64,000 bases of DNA from Micromonospora echinospora (GCF_014203425.1 NZ_JACHJC010000001.1:2666001-2730000); one strand, 5' to 3'. Positions 24,435-38,755 are shown, counted from the stretch's first letter. Notes: a model not told the origin generated them from the letters alone. Made by a program: numbers and translations.

Positions 24435-25025
24435 CTACCCGAACCGGTCGGCGAGCGCCGACAGCCGGTCGACGTACGCCGGCCAGTCGTAGCCCTCGGG
24501 GACGTTCCGGTTCTCCCGCCCCAGCCCGATCGCCGCGTCGTGCTGCTCGCGCAGGATGTCGGCGTGCCCGGCGTGCCGGGCCAGGTCGACGCAGACGTGC
24601 ACGATGACCTGGTGCAGCGTCACGTCCTGCCGGCCGGGCTGCCACCACGGCACCCGCCCCGGCGCGTCCAGCGGCAGCGTGTCGATCGTCTGGTCCGCGA
24701 ACGCCGCGACGCGGCGGTACAGGTCGATCAGCCCGTCCTTGGTCTCGTCCTCGCGGGCGTACCAGTCGGCCTGCGGGTCCGCGTCGAACGTCTCGCCGGC
24801 GACCAGCTCCGCCGGTGTGGGGAACTCGCGACCGAACGTCGGCCCGAAGTAGCCGGCCTCGACGTTCAGGCAGTGCTTGAGCAACCCCAGCAGGTTGTTG
24901 CCGGTCGCGGTGCGGGGAAGCCGGGCCTCGCGTTCGCTCAGCCCGTCGAGCTTCCAGATCAGGTTCTCCCGGATCGCGCGCAGGTAGTGGTGCAGCGCTG
25001 CCTTGGGGTCGTACGGCTCACTCAT
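24435..25025 (-). CDS. DinB-like (DUF664) protein
   Basis: The 196-residue protein starts at ATG 25025 with GGAAGAG upstream. It opens ALHHYLRAIRENLIWKLDGLSEREARLPRTATGNNLLGLLKHC and has H-bearing helices LLKHCLNVEAGYFGP and HQVIVHVCVDLARHAGHADILRE, the DinB four-helix metal site pattern. DinB-fold proteins include mycothiol-dependent S-transferases and thiol-associated enzymes in actinobacteria. The specific reaction is not known. It stands 43 bases after a PPOX-class gene on the same strand, so the two may be co-transcribed. Confidence 0.8.
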   Translation of the reverse strand: MSEPYDPKAALHHYLRAIRENLIWKLDGLSEREARLPRTATGNNLLGLLKHCLNVEAGYFGPTFGREFPTPAELVAGETFDADPQADWYAREDETKDGLIDLYRRVAAFADQTIDTLPLDAPGRVPWWQPGRQDVTLHQVIVHVCVDLARHAGHADILREQHDAAIGLGRENRNVPEGYDWPAYVDRLSALADRFG

Positions 25026-25068
25026 GCCCGACACTCTTCCGCATGGGTCGGACATTGTGGGGGCATCG

Positions 25069-25488
25069 TCAGCCGGTCTGGTTGTTGTCCTTGTGCGCGC
25101 CCCACCCGTGCCAGCGCTCGATCTCGATCCACGCGCTGACCCGCTTGCGGTCCCGCCTGGGGTACGGCCGTCCGGTGTAGTGCTGCGAGACCCGGTCGAT
25201 GTCCGCCATCTCCTCGTCGTCGCGCAGCTCGACCACCCGCCCGATCAGGCTGACGTGGGTGTACCAGCCCTGCTCGTCCAGCACGGTCACTGTGACCCGG
25301 GGGTCGTGGCGCAGGTGCGCCAGCCGGCGGCGACCCTCGTCCATGTTCACCAGGACGCGGCCGTCCTCCCACAGGTACCAGGTGGCGGCGGACACCGGCT
25401 GGCCGTCGTCGCGCAGCGTGGCGATGACGGCCGGGTTCGGCTTGCGCAGCATGGCGACGGCGGGCTCGGGCAGCGGCGGCTTCGACAT
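25069..25488 (-). CDS. PPOX-class F420- or FMN-dependent protein
   Basis: The 139-residue protein has the split-barrel flavin-fold pattern: AMLRKPNPAVIATLRDDGQPVSAATWYLWEDGRVLVN, RRLAHLRHDPRVTVTVLDE, and a C-terminal YPRRDRKRVSAWIEIERWHGWG. These are features of actinobacterial F420-binding PPOX-class enzymes. ATG 25488 is preferred over a GTG nine bases upstream, though both are possible. The cofactor could be F420, FMN or haem. It is upstream of the DinB-like gene. Confidence 0.8.
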   Translation of the reverse strand: MSKPPLPEPAVAMLRKPNPAVIATLRDDGQPVSAATWYLWEDGRVLVNMDEGRRRLAHLRHDPRVTVTVLDEQGWYTHVSLIGRVVELRDDEEMADIDRVSQHYTGRPYPRRDRKRVSAWIEIERWHGWGAHKDNNQTG

Positions 25489-25546
25489 GGTTCGCACTCT
25501 ACGTACCCGCCGGGCCCGTCGCTGGTCATGCGCCGGTTACCGGCCC

Positions 25547-25588
25547 CGACGGGCTCCCCGGCGGTGTGGTCCGCCGGGGAGCCCGTCG
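25547..25588 (-). terminator. Strong hairpin terminator
   Basis: Perfect 18-base arms (25547-25564 with 25571-25588) and a 6-base loop lie 8 bases beyond the stop of the SGNH-hydrolase gene, closing the three-gene glycosidase operon. Confidence 0.8.
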
Positions 25589-25596
25589 CGTGCCGG

Positions 25597-28538
<2,942 letters not shown>

Positions 28539-28599
28539 AGGTCTTCTCCCGGGGTAGGCCGCGCCGCGGCGGGTGGTGTGGTCGGCGAGGGTCGGGCCG

Positions 28600-31183
<2,584 letters not shown>

Positions 31184-31313
31184 CGACCAGTGTTAATTAG
31201 AGCACATCCCGACGCCCGGCGGGACATCGGCTGTTCCGGCCGGTGCCGGGCCGGGGCGGCGGCATGCCACCCACGGCCCGGCTCCCCGTGCGGGGATCCG
31301 CGGTCCGGTGAGG

Positions 31314-32645
31314 TCAGGGACTGGTGCAGCTGACGCCGCTGGGCGCGGTGGCTCCGTTTCCGGTGGCGGTGAACCCGAACGTCGTCGAGCCGTTCGCGCC
31401 GACCGTGCCGTTGTAGTCGGCGTTGCGGACCGACACCGAGCCCGAGGTGCCGGTGTTGACGCCGTTCCAGAGGCTGCTGATCGCCTGGCCGGAGGCCAGG
31501 GTCAGGCGTACGGTCCAGCCGTTGAGCGTGGTCGCGCCGTTGTTGGCCACCGTGACCTCGGCCTGGTAGCCGCCCGGCCAGGTGTTGATGGTCCGGTAGG
31601 TCGCGGTGCAGGCGCCCGGCTCACCCGGCGGCGGCGTCGTGACCGGCGGGGTCGTGGGCGGCGCGGTGGTGACCGGCGGCGTGGTCGGCGGCACGGTGGT
31701 CGGCGGCACGGTGGTCGGCGGCACCGTGGTCGGCGGCGTGGTGGACGCGAACTGGCTGAAGAACCGCCAGATCTCCCCCGACGTCCAGGTCCGGGAGTCG
31801 TTCGGGCTGGACGACCCGTCGACCGGGCTGGGGGTGTGGTCGCCGTCGAACGCCGCCCACTGCACCGGGTAGCCCTCGCGGCAGCCGGAGTACGTGGTGG
31901 TGATGTGGGTGAGGCTGCCCCGGCTCGGCTCGCGCGGGCTCTGCGCGGTGCAGCCGTTGTTGCGGACGAACGTGTCGCGCAGCGACCGGCCCATGGAGAT
32001 GTTCAGCACGCTGTCGTAGATGCCGTGGATGCCGAAGTAGGCGACCGGCTGGGTGCCGCCGTTGCAGCCGCTGAGGTTGGCGCCGGAGATGACGGTGACC
32101 GCGCGGACGATCGTGGGCCGGGCGCAGGCCACCGCGTAGCTCATCGCCCCGCCGTAGCTCCAGCCGAGCGCGAACCGCTGGGACGTGTCCACGCAGAGGT
32201 CGTTCTCGACCTGCCGGGAGATGTCGTCGAACAGCGTCAGGTCCCGGCCGTTGGTGTTGGCCCAGCCGTTGTCGATGCCCTGCGGCGCGACGAAGATCGT
32301 GCTGTTGTTCGACAGCGGCAGCAGGCCGTAGTAGCCGGCCGAGGCCACGTTGTTGGCCGAGCCGTTCAGCCAGTGGAACCCGAAGATCAGCCGGTACGGG
32401 CGGTTGCGGTCGTACCCGTCCGGGATGCGCAGGATGTAGCTGCGGTTCTGGCCGCCGCTGGAGATGGTGCGCGTCCCGCTGGACAGCGTGGGCGCCTTGC
32501 CGCAGCCGGCGGTCGCCGCGAGCGTGCCGTTGGTCGACGCCTGCGCCGTCTCGCCGAGGTCGGCGCTGAGCGCGCCGCCGGCCGCCGCCGCGAGGAGCAC
32601 GGCCGCGGCGGCGATGGATGAGAGAAGGGATGTTCGTTTCGCCAT
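31314..32645 (-). CDS. Secreted CE1-type esterase with C-terminal CBM2
   Basis: The 443-residue protein starts at ATG 32645 behind AAGGAG. A Sec signal covers about residues 1-36. The catalytic domain resembles feruloyl/acetylxylan esterase or PHB depolymerase-like CE1 enzymes: YRLIFGFHWLNGSANN oxyanion region, S163 in LGWSYGGAMS and H in FDGDHTPSPVDG, with the domain end at about residue 340 (WRFFSQFAS). A long Thr-Pro linker and a CBM2 (CTATYRTINTWPGGYQAEVTV) follow. It probably removes ferulate or acetate from hemicellulose. It is a single gene convergent with nothing and ends 284 bases from the GH59-like start. Confidence 0.87.
   Translation of the reverse strand: MAKRTSLLSSIAAAAVLLAAAAGGALSADLGETAQASTNGTLAATAGCGKAPTLSSGTRTISSGGQNRSYILRIPDGYDRNRPYRLIFGFHWLNGSANNVASAGYYGLLPLSNNSTIFVAPQGIDNGWANTNGRDLTLFDDISRQVENDLCVDTSQRFALGWSYGGAMSYAVACARPTIVRAVTVISGANLSGCNGGTQPVAYFGIHGIYDSVLNISMGRSLRDTFVRNNGCTAQSPREPSRGSLTHITTTYSGCREGYPVQWAAFDGDHTPSPVDGSSSPNDSRTWTSGEIWRFFSQFASTTPPTTVPPTTVPPTTVPPTTPPVTTAPPTTPPVTTPPPGEPGACTATYRTINTWPGGYQAEVTVANNGATTLNGWTVRLTLASGQAISSLWNGVNTGTSGSVSVRNADYNGTVGANGSTTFGFTATGNGATAPSGVSCTSP
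31640..31742 (-). repeat. Tandem 15-base units coding a Thr-Pro linker
   Basis: The unit GGTGGTCGGCGGCAC (plus-strand reading) recurs with small changes about six times, coding PPTTVPPTTVPP in the CE1-CBM2 protein. It is a slippage-prone linker, not a mobile repeat. Confidence 0.75.
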
Positions 32646-33002
32646 TGCTGGACTCCTTGCCCTGGGTGGTGGTGCAGGCCGGACCGTCCGTCGATGCCGA
32701 CGTCGCCTGCGAAGAGGGCGCGGAGCCGCGCGTGCGGCCGGGGCCGAAGTCGTCCGTTGGCCGCCTGCGTCGGCGTGCATCGGCGGAGCGGCCCGGACTG
32801 GTCACCGACCGGCGGGGCGGCGAGGAAGGTGCCTCGGATCGCCTTGCCGATTGCGGGGGTGACGGGGAGCGTGCCCTTCGCTCCCGTGCCGGAACATAGC
32901 AGGTTATCGATAACATGTTCAACCGGTCGGTTCCGGGAAAGTAGCGGGCCGGCCGCCGGGTGAACGCTCACAGCAGCACCCGGCGCGGGCGCTGCCGCCT
33001 GC
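32646..33002. other. 357-base intergenic region upstream of the CE1 gene
   Basis: This gap holds the CE1 promoter region and the 3' flank of the ROK gene. Its main landmark is GTTATCGATAAC (32903-32914), a perfect 12-base palindrome overlapped by AACATGTT (32912-32919) in an AT-rich island. It is a likely operator for a LacI- or ROK-type regulator. I find no credible gene in the GC-rich part (32660-32890). Confidence 0.5.
32954..32985 (-). terminator. Possible terminator of the ROK gene
   Basis: Inverted repeat CGCCGGGTG (32954-32962) with CACCCGGCG (32977-32985) and a 14-base loop lies 18 bases past the minus-strand stop at 33003. The long loop makes the call moderate. Confidence 0.4.
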
Positions 33003-34190
33003 TCAGGCGCGGTCGGCCAGGGCCGGCAGGTCGCAGCCGGCGAGGGCGTCCGGCTGGGGTACGCGGGCGAGGTCCGCCTCGGCGAGCCCGAGCCGCCGGT
33101 ACGCCGTGTGCAGCGCCGCGACCACGGCGCCCAGCGCGCCGGAGAGGTCACCGAGTTCCGCGCCGTGCATCGTCGCCGCGGCGGCGGGCACGATCTCGTG
33201 CAGCCGGCCGCGCAGCCGGACCAGGTCGGGTGTGAGCGCGTGGGAGACGCCGCCGCCGAGGACGATCACCTCCGGTTCGTAGGCGACCACCGCCGCGGTG
33301 AGGACGACCAGCAGCGCCTGCTCGACGTACTGCTTGACCGGCGTCAGGCGCGGGTCGGCCGAGCGGAACACGTCGGCCGCGTTGTCGAACGACAGGCCGA
33401 GCTCGCGAGCGCGGGCGAGGATGCCGGACCCGCTGATGATCCGTTCGAGCGGCGCGCCGAGCGGGCCGGCCGGCAGGTGGCCGAACTCGCCGACCAGGCC
33501 GCTGCGGCCCCGGAACAGCCGGCGGTCGATGGCGACGCCGGCGCCGAGTCCGGCCCCGATGGTGAGCATCACCGCGGTCTGCGCGTCCCGGGCGGCGCCG
33601 AAGCGCAGCTCCCCGAGCAGCGCGTAGTTGGAGTCGTTGTCGACCTCGACCGCGGCGCCCAGGTGCTTCTCCAGCAGCCGCAGGAACAGCGGGTCCTCCA
33701 CCTGGGGCAGGTTCGGGGCGTTGGAGACGGCGCGGTCGCCCTGCCGGACGGCGCCGGGCAGGCCCACCGCGACGGAGTCGAGCCGCTCCCGGTCAGCGCC
33801 GACGGTCCGCATGATCAGGTCGGCCAGCCACTGGGCCAGCCGGGGCGCGTCGTAGTGGGCGGGTGTGGGCACGGTCCGGCCGGTCAGCGGCCGGGCGGCG
33901 AGATCGGCGACCACCAGCCGGACGTTGGAGCCGCCGACGTCGACGCCGCAGACCACGCCGCGTCCGGCGGCGATCGCGACCTGGGTCGCCCGCCGGCCCC
34001 GGTTGGTGGTCGGCGCGCCGTCGGTCTCGGTCAGCAGCCCTTCGTCGAGCAGCTGTTCCACGATCCGCGACACGGTGGCGGGGGAGAGGTCGGTCTCGTG
34101 GCCGATGGCCGTGCGGCTCACCGGACCGTGGGTCAGCACGTGGGCCAGGACTGTGGACCGGTTCGCCGCCCGTGGTGCTCGAGATTCCAC
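33003..34190 (-). CDS. ROK-family transcriptional repressor
   Basis: The 395-residue protein starts at GTG 34190, set by GGAGG five bases upstream. Residues 10-65 are a winged helix (HVLTHGPVSRTAIGHETDLSPATVSRIVEQLLDEGLL). The ROK sugar-kinase-like domain starts at about 80 (GVVCGVDVGGSNVRLVVADL) with DNDSN and GAGLGAG motifs. The usual ROK zinc motif GHxxx..CxCGxxGC is replaced by GEFGHLPAGPLGAPLERI with no cysteines, so zinc binding is lost. It is divergent from the sugar-type ABC operon at 34562 and next to the glycosidase genes. It may repress either or both in response to a sugar. Confidence 0.85.
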   Translation of the reverse strand: MESRAPRAANRSTVLAHVLTHGPVSRTAIGHETDLSPATVSRIVEQLLDEGLLTETDGAPTTNRGRRATQVAIAAGRGVVCGVDVGGSNVRLVVADLAARPLTGRTVPTPAHYDAPRLAQWLADLIMRTVGADRERLDSVAVGLPGAVRQGDRAVSNAPNLPQVEDPLFLRLLEKHLGAAVEVDNDSNYALLGELRFGAARDAQTAVMLTIGAGLGAGVAIDRRLFRGRSGLVGEFGHLPAGPLGAPLERIISGSGILARARELGLSFDNAADVFRSADPRLTPVKQYVEQALLVVLTAAVVAYEPEVIVLGGGVSHALTPDLVRLRGRLHEIVPAAAATMHGAELGDLSGALGAVVAALHTAYRRLGLAEADLARVPQPDALAGCDLPALADRA

Positions 34191-34561
34191 GCCCACCTCC
34201 GCCGATTTTCTTTCCGCCCGAATGTTAAAGCCGAGCCGCCTCCCCGGCAACCACCCGGGGCGTGTCACCTGGCGCCGGTGCGTGGCGGACATCGAAACCC
34301 GTCCTCCTGCGGCCTCGCGCGGGCGTGAAAGCCCAGGTCAAGCGCTCTGGCGACGGCTCGGAGCGAGTGGGAGGAATCTCTGACCAGCACCCTTGACGGA
34401 GTGTGATGACCGCGATAATACTTTCACCCTGAACGGAAATAGAGGCCGCCGGCCCCAGGGACGGCGGCGCGTGCCCCCGTACGTGCCGTGCCGGTCGCAT
34501 CGGACCCCCGTGTCAATCCGGAATCCCGGTTCCGGACCCCGTTGCTGTGAAGGGAAGAGCA
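34191..34561. promoter_or_regulatory. Divergent promoter region with a sigma70-like promoter
   Basis: This 371-base gap separates the ROK repressor from the ABC operon. The best plus-strand promoter is TTGACG (34393-34398), 17 bases, then TAATAC (34416-34421), about 140 bases before the lipoprotein ATG. A small inverted repeat CCGGAA-TCCCGG-TTCCGG lies at 34518-34535, close to the ribosome binding site, and could be an operator or leader hairpin. An AT-rich patch at 34202-34228 probably holds the ROK promoter. Confidence 0.55.
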
Positions 34562-35677
34562 ATGATTCTCAGCCGTAGACGTGGCGCCGCCCTCGGCGCG
34601 CTCTGCGCCCTGGCGCTCATGGTCGGCGCCTGCTCGAACGAGACCTCCGGGAGCGGCGGCGCGTCGAGCGGCCCGCGTACCGAACCCAGCCTGTCGTTCG
34701 TCGGCCCCGGCGGCGAGACGCCGACCGCCGCCGACCAGATCTCGCTTACTGACGAGGAGCGGCAGAAGGTCAAGGACGGCAACTACTCCGCCGCATTCGT
34801 CTGGCACGAGGGCTCCGCGCTGACCAAGGCCGTGGAGTCCGGCGTCCGCAAGGAGTTCGACCAGCTCGGCATCAAGGTGCTCGCCAGCACCAGCGCCGAG
34901 TTCGACGCGGCCCGGCAGGCCAACAACGTGCAGACCGTGCTGGCGCTCAAGCCCGACCTGATCGTCACCATCGCCGTCGACCCGACCGCGGCGGCCGCGG
35001 CCTTCAAGCCCGCCGTGGACGCCGGCGTCAAGCTCGTCGTGATGACCACCCCGCCGAAGGACTACAAGTCCGGGGAGCAGATCGTCGGCATCGTGACCGC
35101 CGACCTGACCGCGTTCGGCAAGGCCAACGCGGAGATGCTCGGCAAGGCGCTCGGCGGCAAGGGCAAGGTCGGCTACGTCTACCACGACGCCGACTTCTGG
35201 TTCACCAACCAGCGGGACAAGGCGTTCAAGGACTGGCTGGGCTACCTCTACCCGGACATCGAGATCGTCGAGGAGGCCGGGTTCTCCGACCCGGCGCGCA
35301 CCGAGGACATCGCCACCGCGATGCTGACCCGCCACGCCGACCTCAAGGGCGTCTACGTCGCCTGGGCCACCGCCGCCGAAGGCGTGCTCGCCGCGACCCG
35401 GCAGCAGGGCCGCACCGACGTCAAGATCGTCACGAACGACCTGGAGGCGAACCTCGCCGCCGACATGGTCAAGGGCGGCAACGTCGCCGGCATCGTCGCC
35501 AACGGCTCGACCCGCCTCGGCGAGAACCTGGGCATCGTCGCCGCGTACGGCCTGCTCGGCAAGAAGGCCCCGGAGCTGGTCGTCGGATCGCCGATGGCCG
35601 CGACCAAGGACAACATCGCCGACGCCTGGCGCGACGACTACGGCCAGGAGCCCCCGGCCGAGGTGCTCGGCAACTGA
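34562..35677 (+). CDS. Sugar-type ABC transporter substrate-binding lipoprotein
   Basis: The 371-residue protein starts at ATG 34562 behind AGGGAAG. A lipoprotein signal ends in LMVGAC with lipid-anchored C24. The rest is a type I periplasmic binding domain of the ribose/Peripla_BP_4 group: FDQLGIKVLASTSAEFDAARQANNVQTVLALKPDLIVT, VGYVYHDADFWF, LKGVYVAWATAAEGVLAA. It is the first gene of a six-gene operon with a permease, an ATPase, a phosphotriesterase-like hydrolase, a ROK kinase and a PLP protein. The ligand is probably a sugar or sugar-like amino compound. Confidence 0.88.
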   Translation: MILSRRRGAALGALCALALMVGACSNETSGSGGASSGPRTEPSLSFVGPGGETPTAADQISLTDEERQKVKDGNYSAAFVWHEGSALTKAVESGVRKEFDQLGIKVLASTSAEFDAARQANNVQTVLALKPDLIVTIAVDPTAAAAAFKPAVDAGVKLVVMTTPPKDYKSGEQIVGIVTADLTAFGKANAEMLGKALGGKGKVGYVYHDADFWFTNQRDKAFKDWLGYLYPDIEIVEEAGFSDPARTEDIATAMLTRHADLKGVYVAWATAAEGVLAATRQQGRTDVKIVTNDLEANLAADMVKGGNVAGIVANGSTRLGENLGIVAAYGLLGKKAPELVVGSPMAATKDNIADAWRDDYGQEPPAEVLGN

Positions 35678-35685
35678 CGCCGGGC

Positions 35686-35727
35686 GGCGAGGTCCGGGGC
35701 CTCCCCGAACGGGCCCCGGACCTCGCC
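35686..35727 (+). terminator. Intra-operon hairpin after the lipoprotein gene
   Basis: Perfect 16-base arms (35686-35701 with 35712-35727) and a 10-base loop lie 8 bases past the stop. As it sits within the operon, it likely attenuates downstream transcription or stabilises the binding-protein mRNA so that this gene is expressed more than the rest. Confidence 0.6.
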
Positions 35728-35785
35728 GGCGCGGCCCGGCCCACCGCCGGGTCCGCGACCACCGCGAAACGAGAGGAAGAAGCAC

Positions 35786-36778
35786 ATGGGGTACGTCCAG
35801 ACAGTCCTCGGACCGGTGCCTCCCGAGTCGCTCGGCCGGGTGCTGAGTCACGAGCACCTCGGCGCGCTGGTGCCCGGGCCGTGGCTGTCCGGCGGCGCCG
35901 CCGACGACCGCGCGGACCTCGCCGCCGGGGCGGTACGCGACCTGCCCGATCTGGGCTTCGGCACGATCGTGGACCTGTCCCCGTACGAGGTGGTCGGTCA
36001 CGACGTGACCCTGCTGCGCGAGGTGGCGCTGCGTACCGGCCTGCACGTGGTCGCCGGATCGGCGATCTACCTGGAGCCGTACTCGCCCGGCTGGGCGCTT
36101 TCCGCGAGCGTCGACGAGATGCGGGAACGCTTCGTCGCCGACGCCACCGTCGGCGTCGGGGACACCGGCATCAAGGTCGGCATCTTCGGCGAGCAGGCCA
36201 CCGGGCTGAACGAGATCACCGCGCACGAGGAGAAGTGCCTGCGCGCCGCCGCCCGCGCCGCCGTCGCCACCGGCCTGGCGCTGAACACGCACACCACGCA
36301 CGGCACGATGGCGCTGGAGCAGGTCGAGATCCTGCGCGAGGAGAAGATGGACCCCTCCCGCGTCGTCATCGGCCACCTGGACATCAACCCCGACCCGGAC
36401 TACCTGCGGGCGGTGCTGGCGGCCGGCGTCAACATCGCCTTCGACACGCTCGGCAAGCAGTTCTGGGACTTCGTGCTCGCCCCGCTGCCGGAGAACCCGC
36501 CGGAGGGCGAGTTCGGCAAGCGGGCGTACCACCGGCCCGACCGCGCCCGGCTCGACATGCTGGCCGGGCTGGTCCGCGACGGGTACGCCGACCGGATCCT
36601 GCTCTCGATGGACCTGACCGGCGCGGAGGCGTACCTGAACCCGCGCACGCACGGCCGGCTCGGGTACTCGTACCTGGGCCGGGAGATCGTGCCCGGTCTC
36701 GCCCGCCTCGGTGTGCCGCCGGAGGCGATCGACCAGATGCTGGCGGCCAACCCGGCCCGACTCCTCACGGTCGGCTGA
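35786..36778 (+). CDS. Phosphotriesterase-family metal hydrolase (Php/lactonase-like)
   Basis: The 330-residue protein starts at ATG 35786 behind GAGAGGAAG. It carries the binuclear metal site of the phosphotriesterase amidohydrolases: H22 and H24 in LSHEHLG, bridging K130 in TGIKVGIFGEQ, H169 in LNTHTTHG, H197 in VIGHLDINPD and D276 in LLSMDLTGAEAY. Many members are lactonases or sugar-phosphate hydrolases. In E. coli the homologue php lies in the yhf operon with yhfX; here a YhfX-like gene is also in the operon. The stop overlaps the next start by one base (TGATG). Confidence 0.85.
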   Translation: MGYVQTVLGPVPPESLGRVLSHEHLGALVPGPWLSGGAADDRADLAAGAVRDLPDLGFGTIVDLSPYEVVGHDVTLLREVALRTGLHVVAGSAIYLEPYSPGWALSASVDEMRERFVADATVGVGDTGIKVGIFGEQATGLNEITAHEEKCLRAAARAAVATGLALNTHTTHGTMALEQVEILREEKMDPSRVVIGHLDINPDPDYLRAVLAAGVNIAFDTLGKQFWDFVLAPLPENPPEGEFGKRAYHRPDRARLDMLAGLVRDGYADRILLSMDLTGAEAYLNPRTHGRLGYSYLGREIVPGLARLGVPPEAIDQMLAANPARLLTVG

Positions 36779-37755
36779 TGGCCGCGCATCCGCGTCCGTC
36801 CGGCTACGTCGCCGGTGTCGACCTCGGCGGCACCAAGCTGCGGGCCGCGCTGGCCGACCTCGACGGTCTCATCGTGAACGAGCAGGTGCAGCCGACCGAC
36901 CCCCGGGGCGGGGTGGCGGTGGCCGCGCAGATCGACACGCTGCTGCGCGAGCTGGCCGCCCGGGCCGGTGTCGACTGGTCCGACGTGCGGGCCAGCGCGA
37001 TCGGCCTGCCCGGCGTCCCCGACCCGTCGACCGGCGCCATCGAGCTGTCGCCGAACGTCTCCGACCTCGAAGCCCTCGACGTCCGGGCCGAGCTGACGCG
37101 CCGCCTGGGGCATCCGGTCGTGCTGGACAACGACGTCAACATGGCCGCCGCCGGGGAGCGGTGGCTGGGCAGCGGGCGTACCCACCGGCACTTCGTGTTC
37201 GTGGCGGTCGGCACCGGTGTCGGCATGGGCATCGTGTCGAACGGGGAGCTGGTCCGCGGCGCGCGCGGCGCGGCGGGGGAGATCTCCTACCTGCCGCTGG
37301 GCACCGACCCGTTCGACCCGGGCAACCAGGTGAAGGGCGCGCTGGAGGAAGCAGTCGCCGGCGCCGCCCTCGCCGCCCGCTACCGGGCGGTCAGCGGCGA
37401 GCAGGCGAGCGTGCCCGACGTCTTCGACCGGGCCGCGGCCGGCGATCCGCTCGCCCTGGCTGCCATCGACGAGGAGGCCCGGCTGATCGCGCTGGCCGTC
37501 GTCGCGGTCACCGCCGTCCTGGACCCGGAGGCGGTGATCCTGGGCGGCGGCATCGGCTCCCGGATCGAACTCGTCGAGCCGGTCCGGCGCTGGGTCGCCG
37601 CGCTGAGCGCGGACGTCCCGTTGATCAAGACCAGCCGACTCGGCGACCGGGCCGGCCTGCTCGGCGCCGTCGCGGTCGCCCGCCAGGAGGCCGGCGTCCA
37701 CGACGGCGAGCCGGCGGACCGGAACACCTCTTTCCAGACAGCGGAGGGACGATAG
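36778..37755 (+). CDS. ROK-family sugar kinase
   Basis: The 325-residue protein starts at ATG 36778. VAGVDLGGTKLRAALADLDG is the phosphate-binding ROK start, DNDVNMAAAGE holds the catalytic aspartate, and VAVGTGVGMGIV and VILGGGIGS bind ATP. The GHxxxxxxxCxCGxxGC zinc motif of typical glucokinases is replaced by GEISYLPLGTDPFDPGNQ, as in some GlcNAc- or allose-type kinases and divergent ROK proteins. There is no DNA-binding domain, so this is an enzyme rather than a repressor. It probably phosphorylates the imported sugar. Confidence 0.85.
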   Translation: MAAHPRPSGYVAGVDLGGTKLRAALADLDGLIVNEQVQPTDPRGGVAVAAQIDTLLRELAARAGVDWSDVRASAIGLPGVPDPSTGAIELSPNVSDLEALDVRAELTRRLGHPVVLDNDVNMAAAGERWLGSGRTHRHFVFVAVGTGVGMGIVSNGELVRGARGAAGEISYLPLGTDPFDPGNQVKGALEEAVAGAALAARYRAVSGEQASVPDVFDRAAAGDPLALAAIDEEARLIALAVVAVTAVLDPEAVILGGGIGSRIELVEPVRRWVAALSADVPLIKTSRLGDRAGLLGAVAVARQEAGVHDGEPADRNTSFQTAEGR

Positions 37756-38736
37756 ATGACCCACACCGATGCGGCGGTGAAGACCAGCGCCGTCCCGGCC
37801 TGGCGCCGGATCAACTGGCGCGACTACGTGGTCTACATCGGCTTCGCGGTCGTGTTCCTGTTCTTCGCGATCACCCAGGGTGGCAACGGCTTCCTGACCA
37901 CGAGCAACCTCACGAACATCGTCATCCAGACCGCGCCCATCACGATCATGGCGGTCGGGCTGGTCTTCGTGCTCGCCGCGGGCGAGATCGACCTGTCGAT
38001 CGGCTCGGTCGTCGCGCTCTCCGCGCTGGTCGGCGCGGTGACGTTGCGCGAGACCGACAGCATGCTGCTGGGCGCGGCCGCCGGTCTCGCCGCCGGCGCG
38101 GCGGTCGGCCTGGTGAACGGCGTCTTCGTCACCCTCGTCCGGCTGCCCTCCTTCCTGGTCACGCTCGCCACCATGGGCGCGGTGGCCGGCCTGGCCCGCG
38201 AGGTCACCGGCCTGCAGTCGGTGCCGGTCAGCAACGACGCGTTCCTGTCCTTCTTCGGCCAGGGCGAGATCTTCGGCATCCCCGGGCTGGTGCTCTGGTC
38301 GGTGGCGGCGGCGGTGGTCGGGTACCTGGTGCTGCGGCAGACCCGGTACGGCGCGCACACGCTCGCGATCGGCGACAACGTGGCAGCGGCGCGGGTCAGC
38401 GGCATCAAGGTGATCCGCGTCAAGATCATGGTGCTGATGGGCAGCGCGATGTGCGCCGCCCTGGCCGGCCTGCTGTACGCCGGACGCCTCCAGGGCGCCC
38501 GCTACACCCTCGGCGAGGCCGACCTGATGTCCGTGATCGCCGCCGTGATCGTGGGCGGGACCAGCCTCTTCGGCGGCAAGGGCTCGATCATCGGCGCGGT
38601 GCTGGGCAGCCTGCTGATGGGCATGCTCAACAACGGCCTGATCCTGGCCGGACTGTCCGTGTCCCAGCAGATGATGGCGCGCGGCGTGATCATCCTGGTG
38701 GCCGTCTCCCTCTCGCTGCGCGAGCGGCGAAGCTGA
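37756..38736 (+). CDS. Ribose-type ABC transporter permease
   Basis: The 326-residue protein begins directly after the kinase stop. It has eight to ten membrane helices and the RbsC-family segments VLAAGEIDLSIGSVVALSALVG, LPSFLVTLATMGAVAGLAR and GGTSLFGGKGSIIGAVLGSLLMGMLNNGL. The EIDLSIGS motif is the hallmark of simple-sugar permeases. It works with the lipoprotein at 34562 and the ATPase at 40012 to import the substrate. Confidence 0.92.
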   Translation: MTHTDAAVKTSAVPAWRRINWRDYVVYIGFAVVFLFFAITQGGNGFLTTSNLTNIVIQTAPITIMAVGLVFVLAAGEIDLSIGSVVALSALVGAVTLRETDSMLLGAAAGLAAGAAVGLVNGVFVTLVRLPSFLVTLATMGAVAGLAREVTGLQSVPVSNDAFLSFFGQGEIFGIPGLVLWSVAAAVVGYLVLRQTRYGAHTLAIGDNVAAARVSGIKVIRVKIMVLMGSAMCAALAGLLYAGRLQGARYTLGEADLMSVIAAVIVGGTSLFGGKGSIIGAVLGSLLMGMLNNGLILAGLSVSQQMMARGVIILVAVSLSLRERRS

Positions 38737-38755
38737 CCCGGAAGGAAGCAACCGC

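Noticed and set aside
31640..31742. Tandem 15-base repeats as a possible iteron origin or mobile repeat
   Set aside because: They are in frame and code a Thr-Pro interdomain linker in a secreted esterase.
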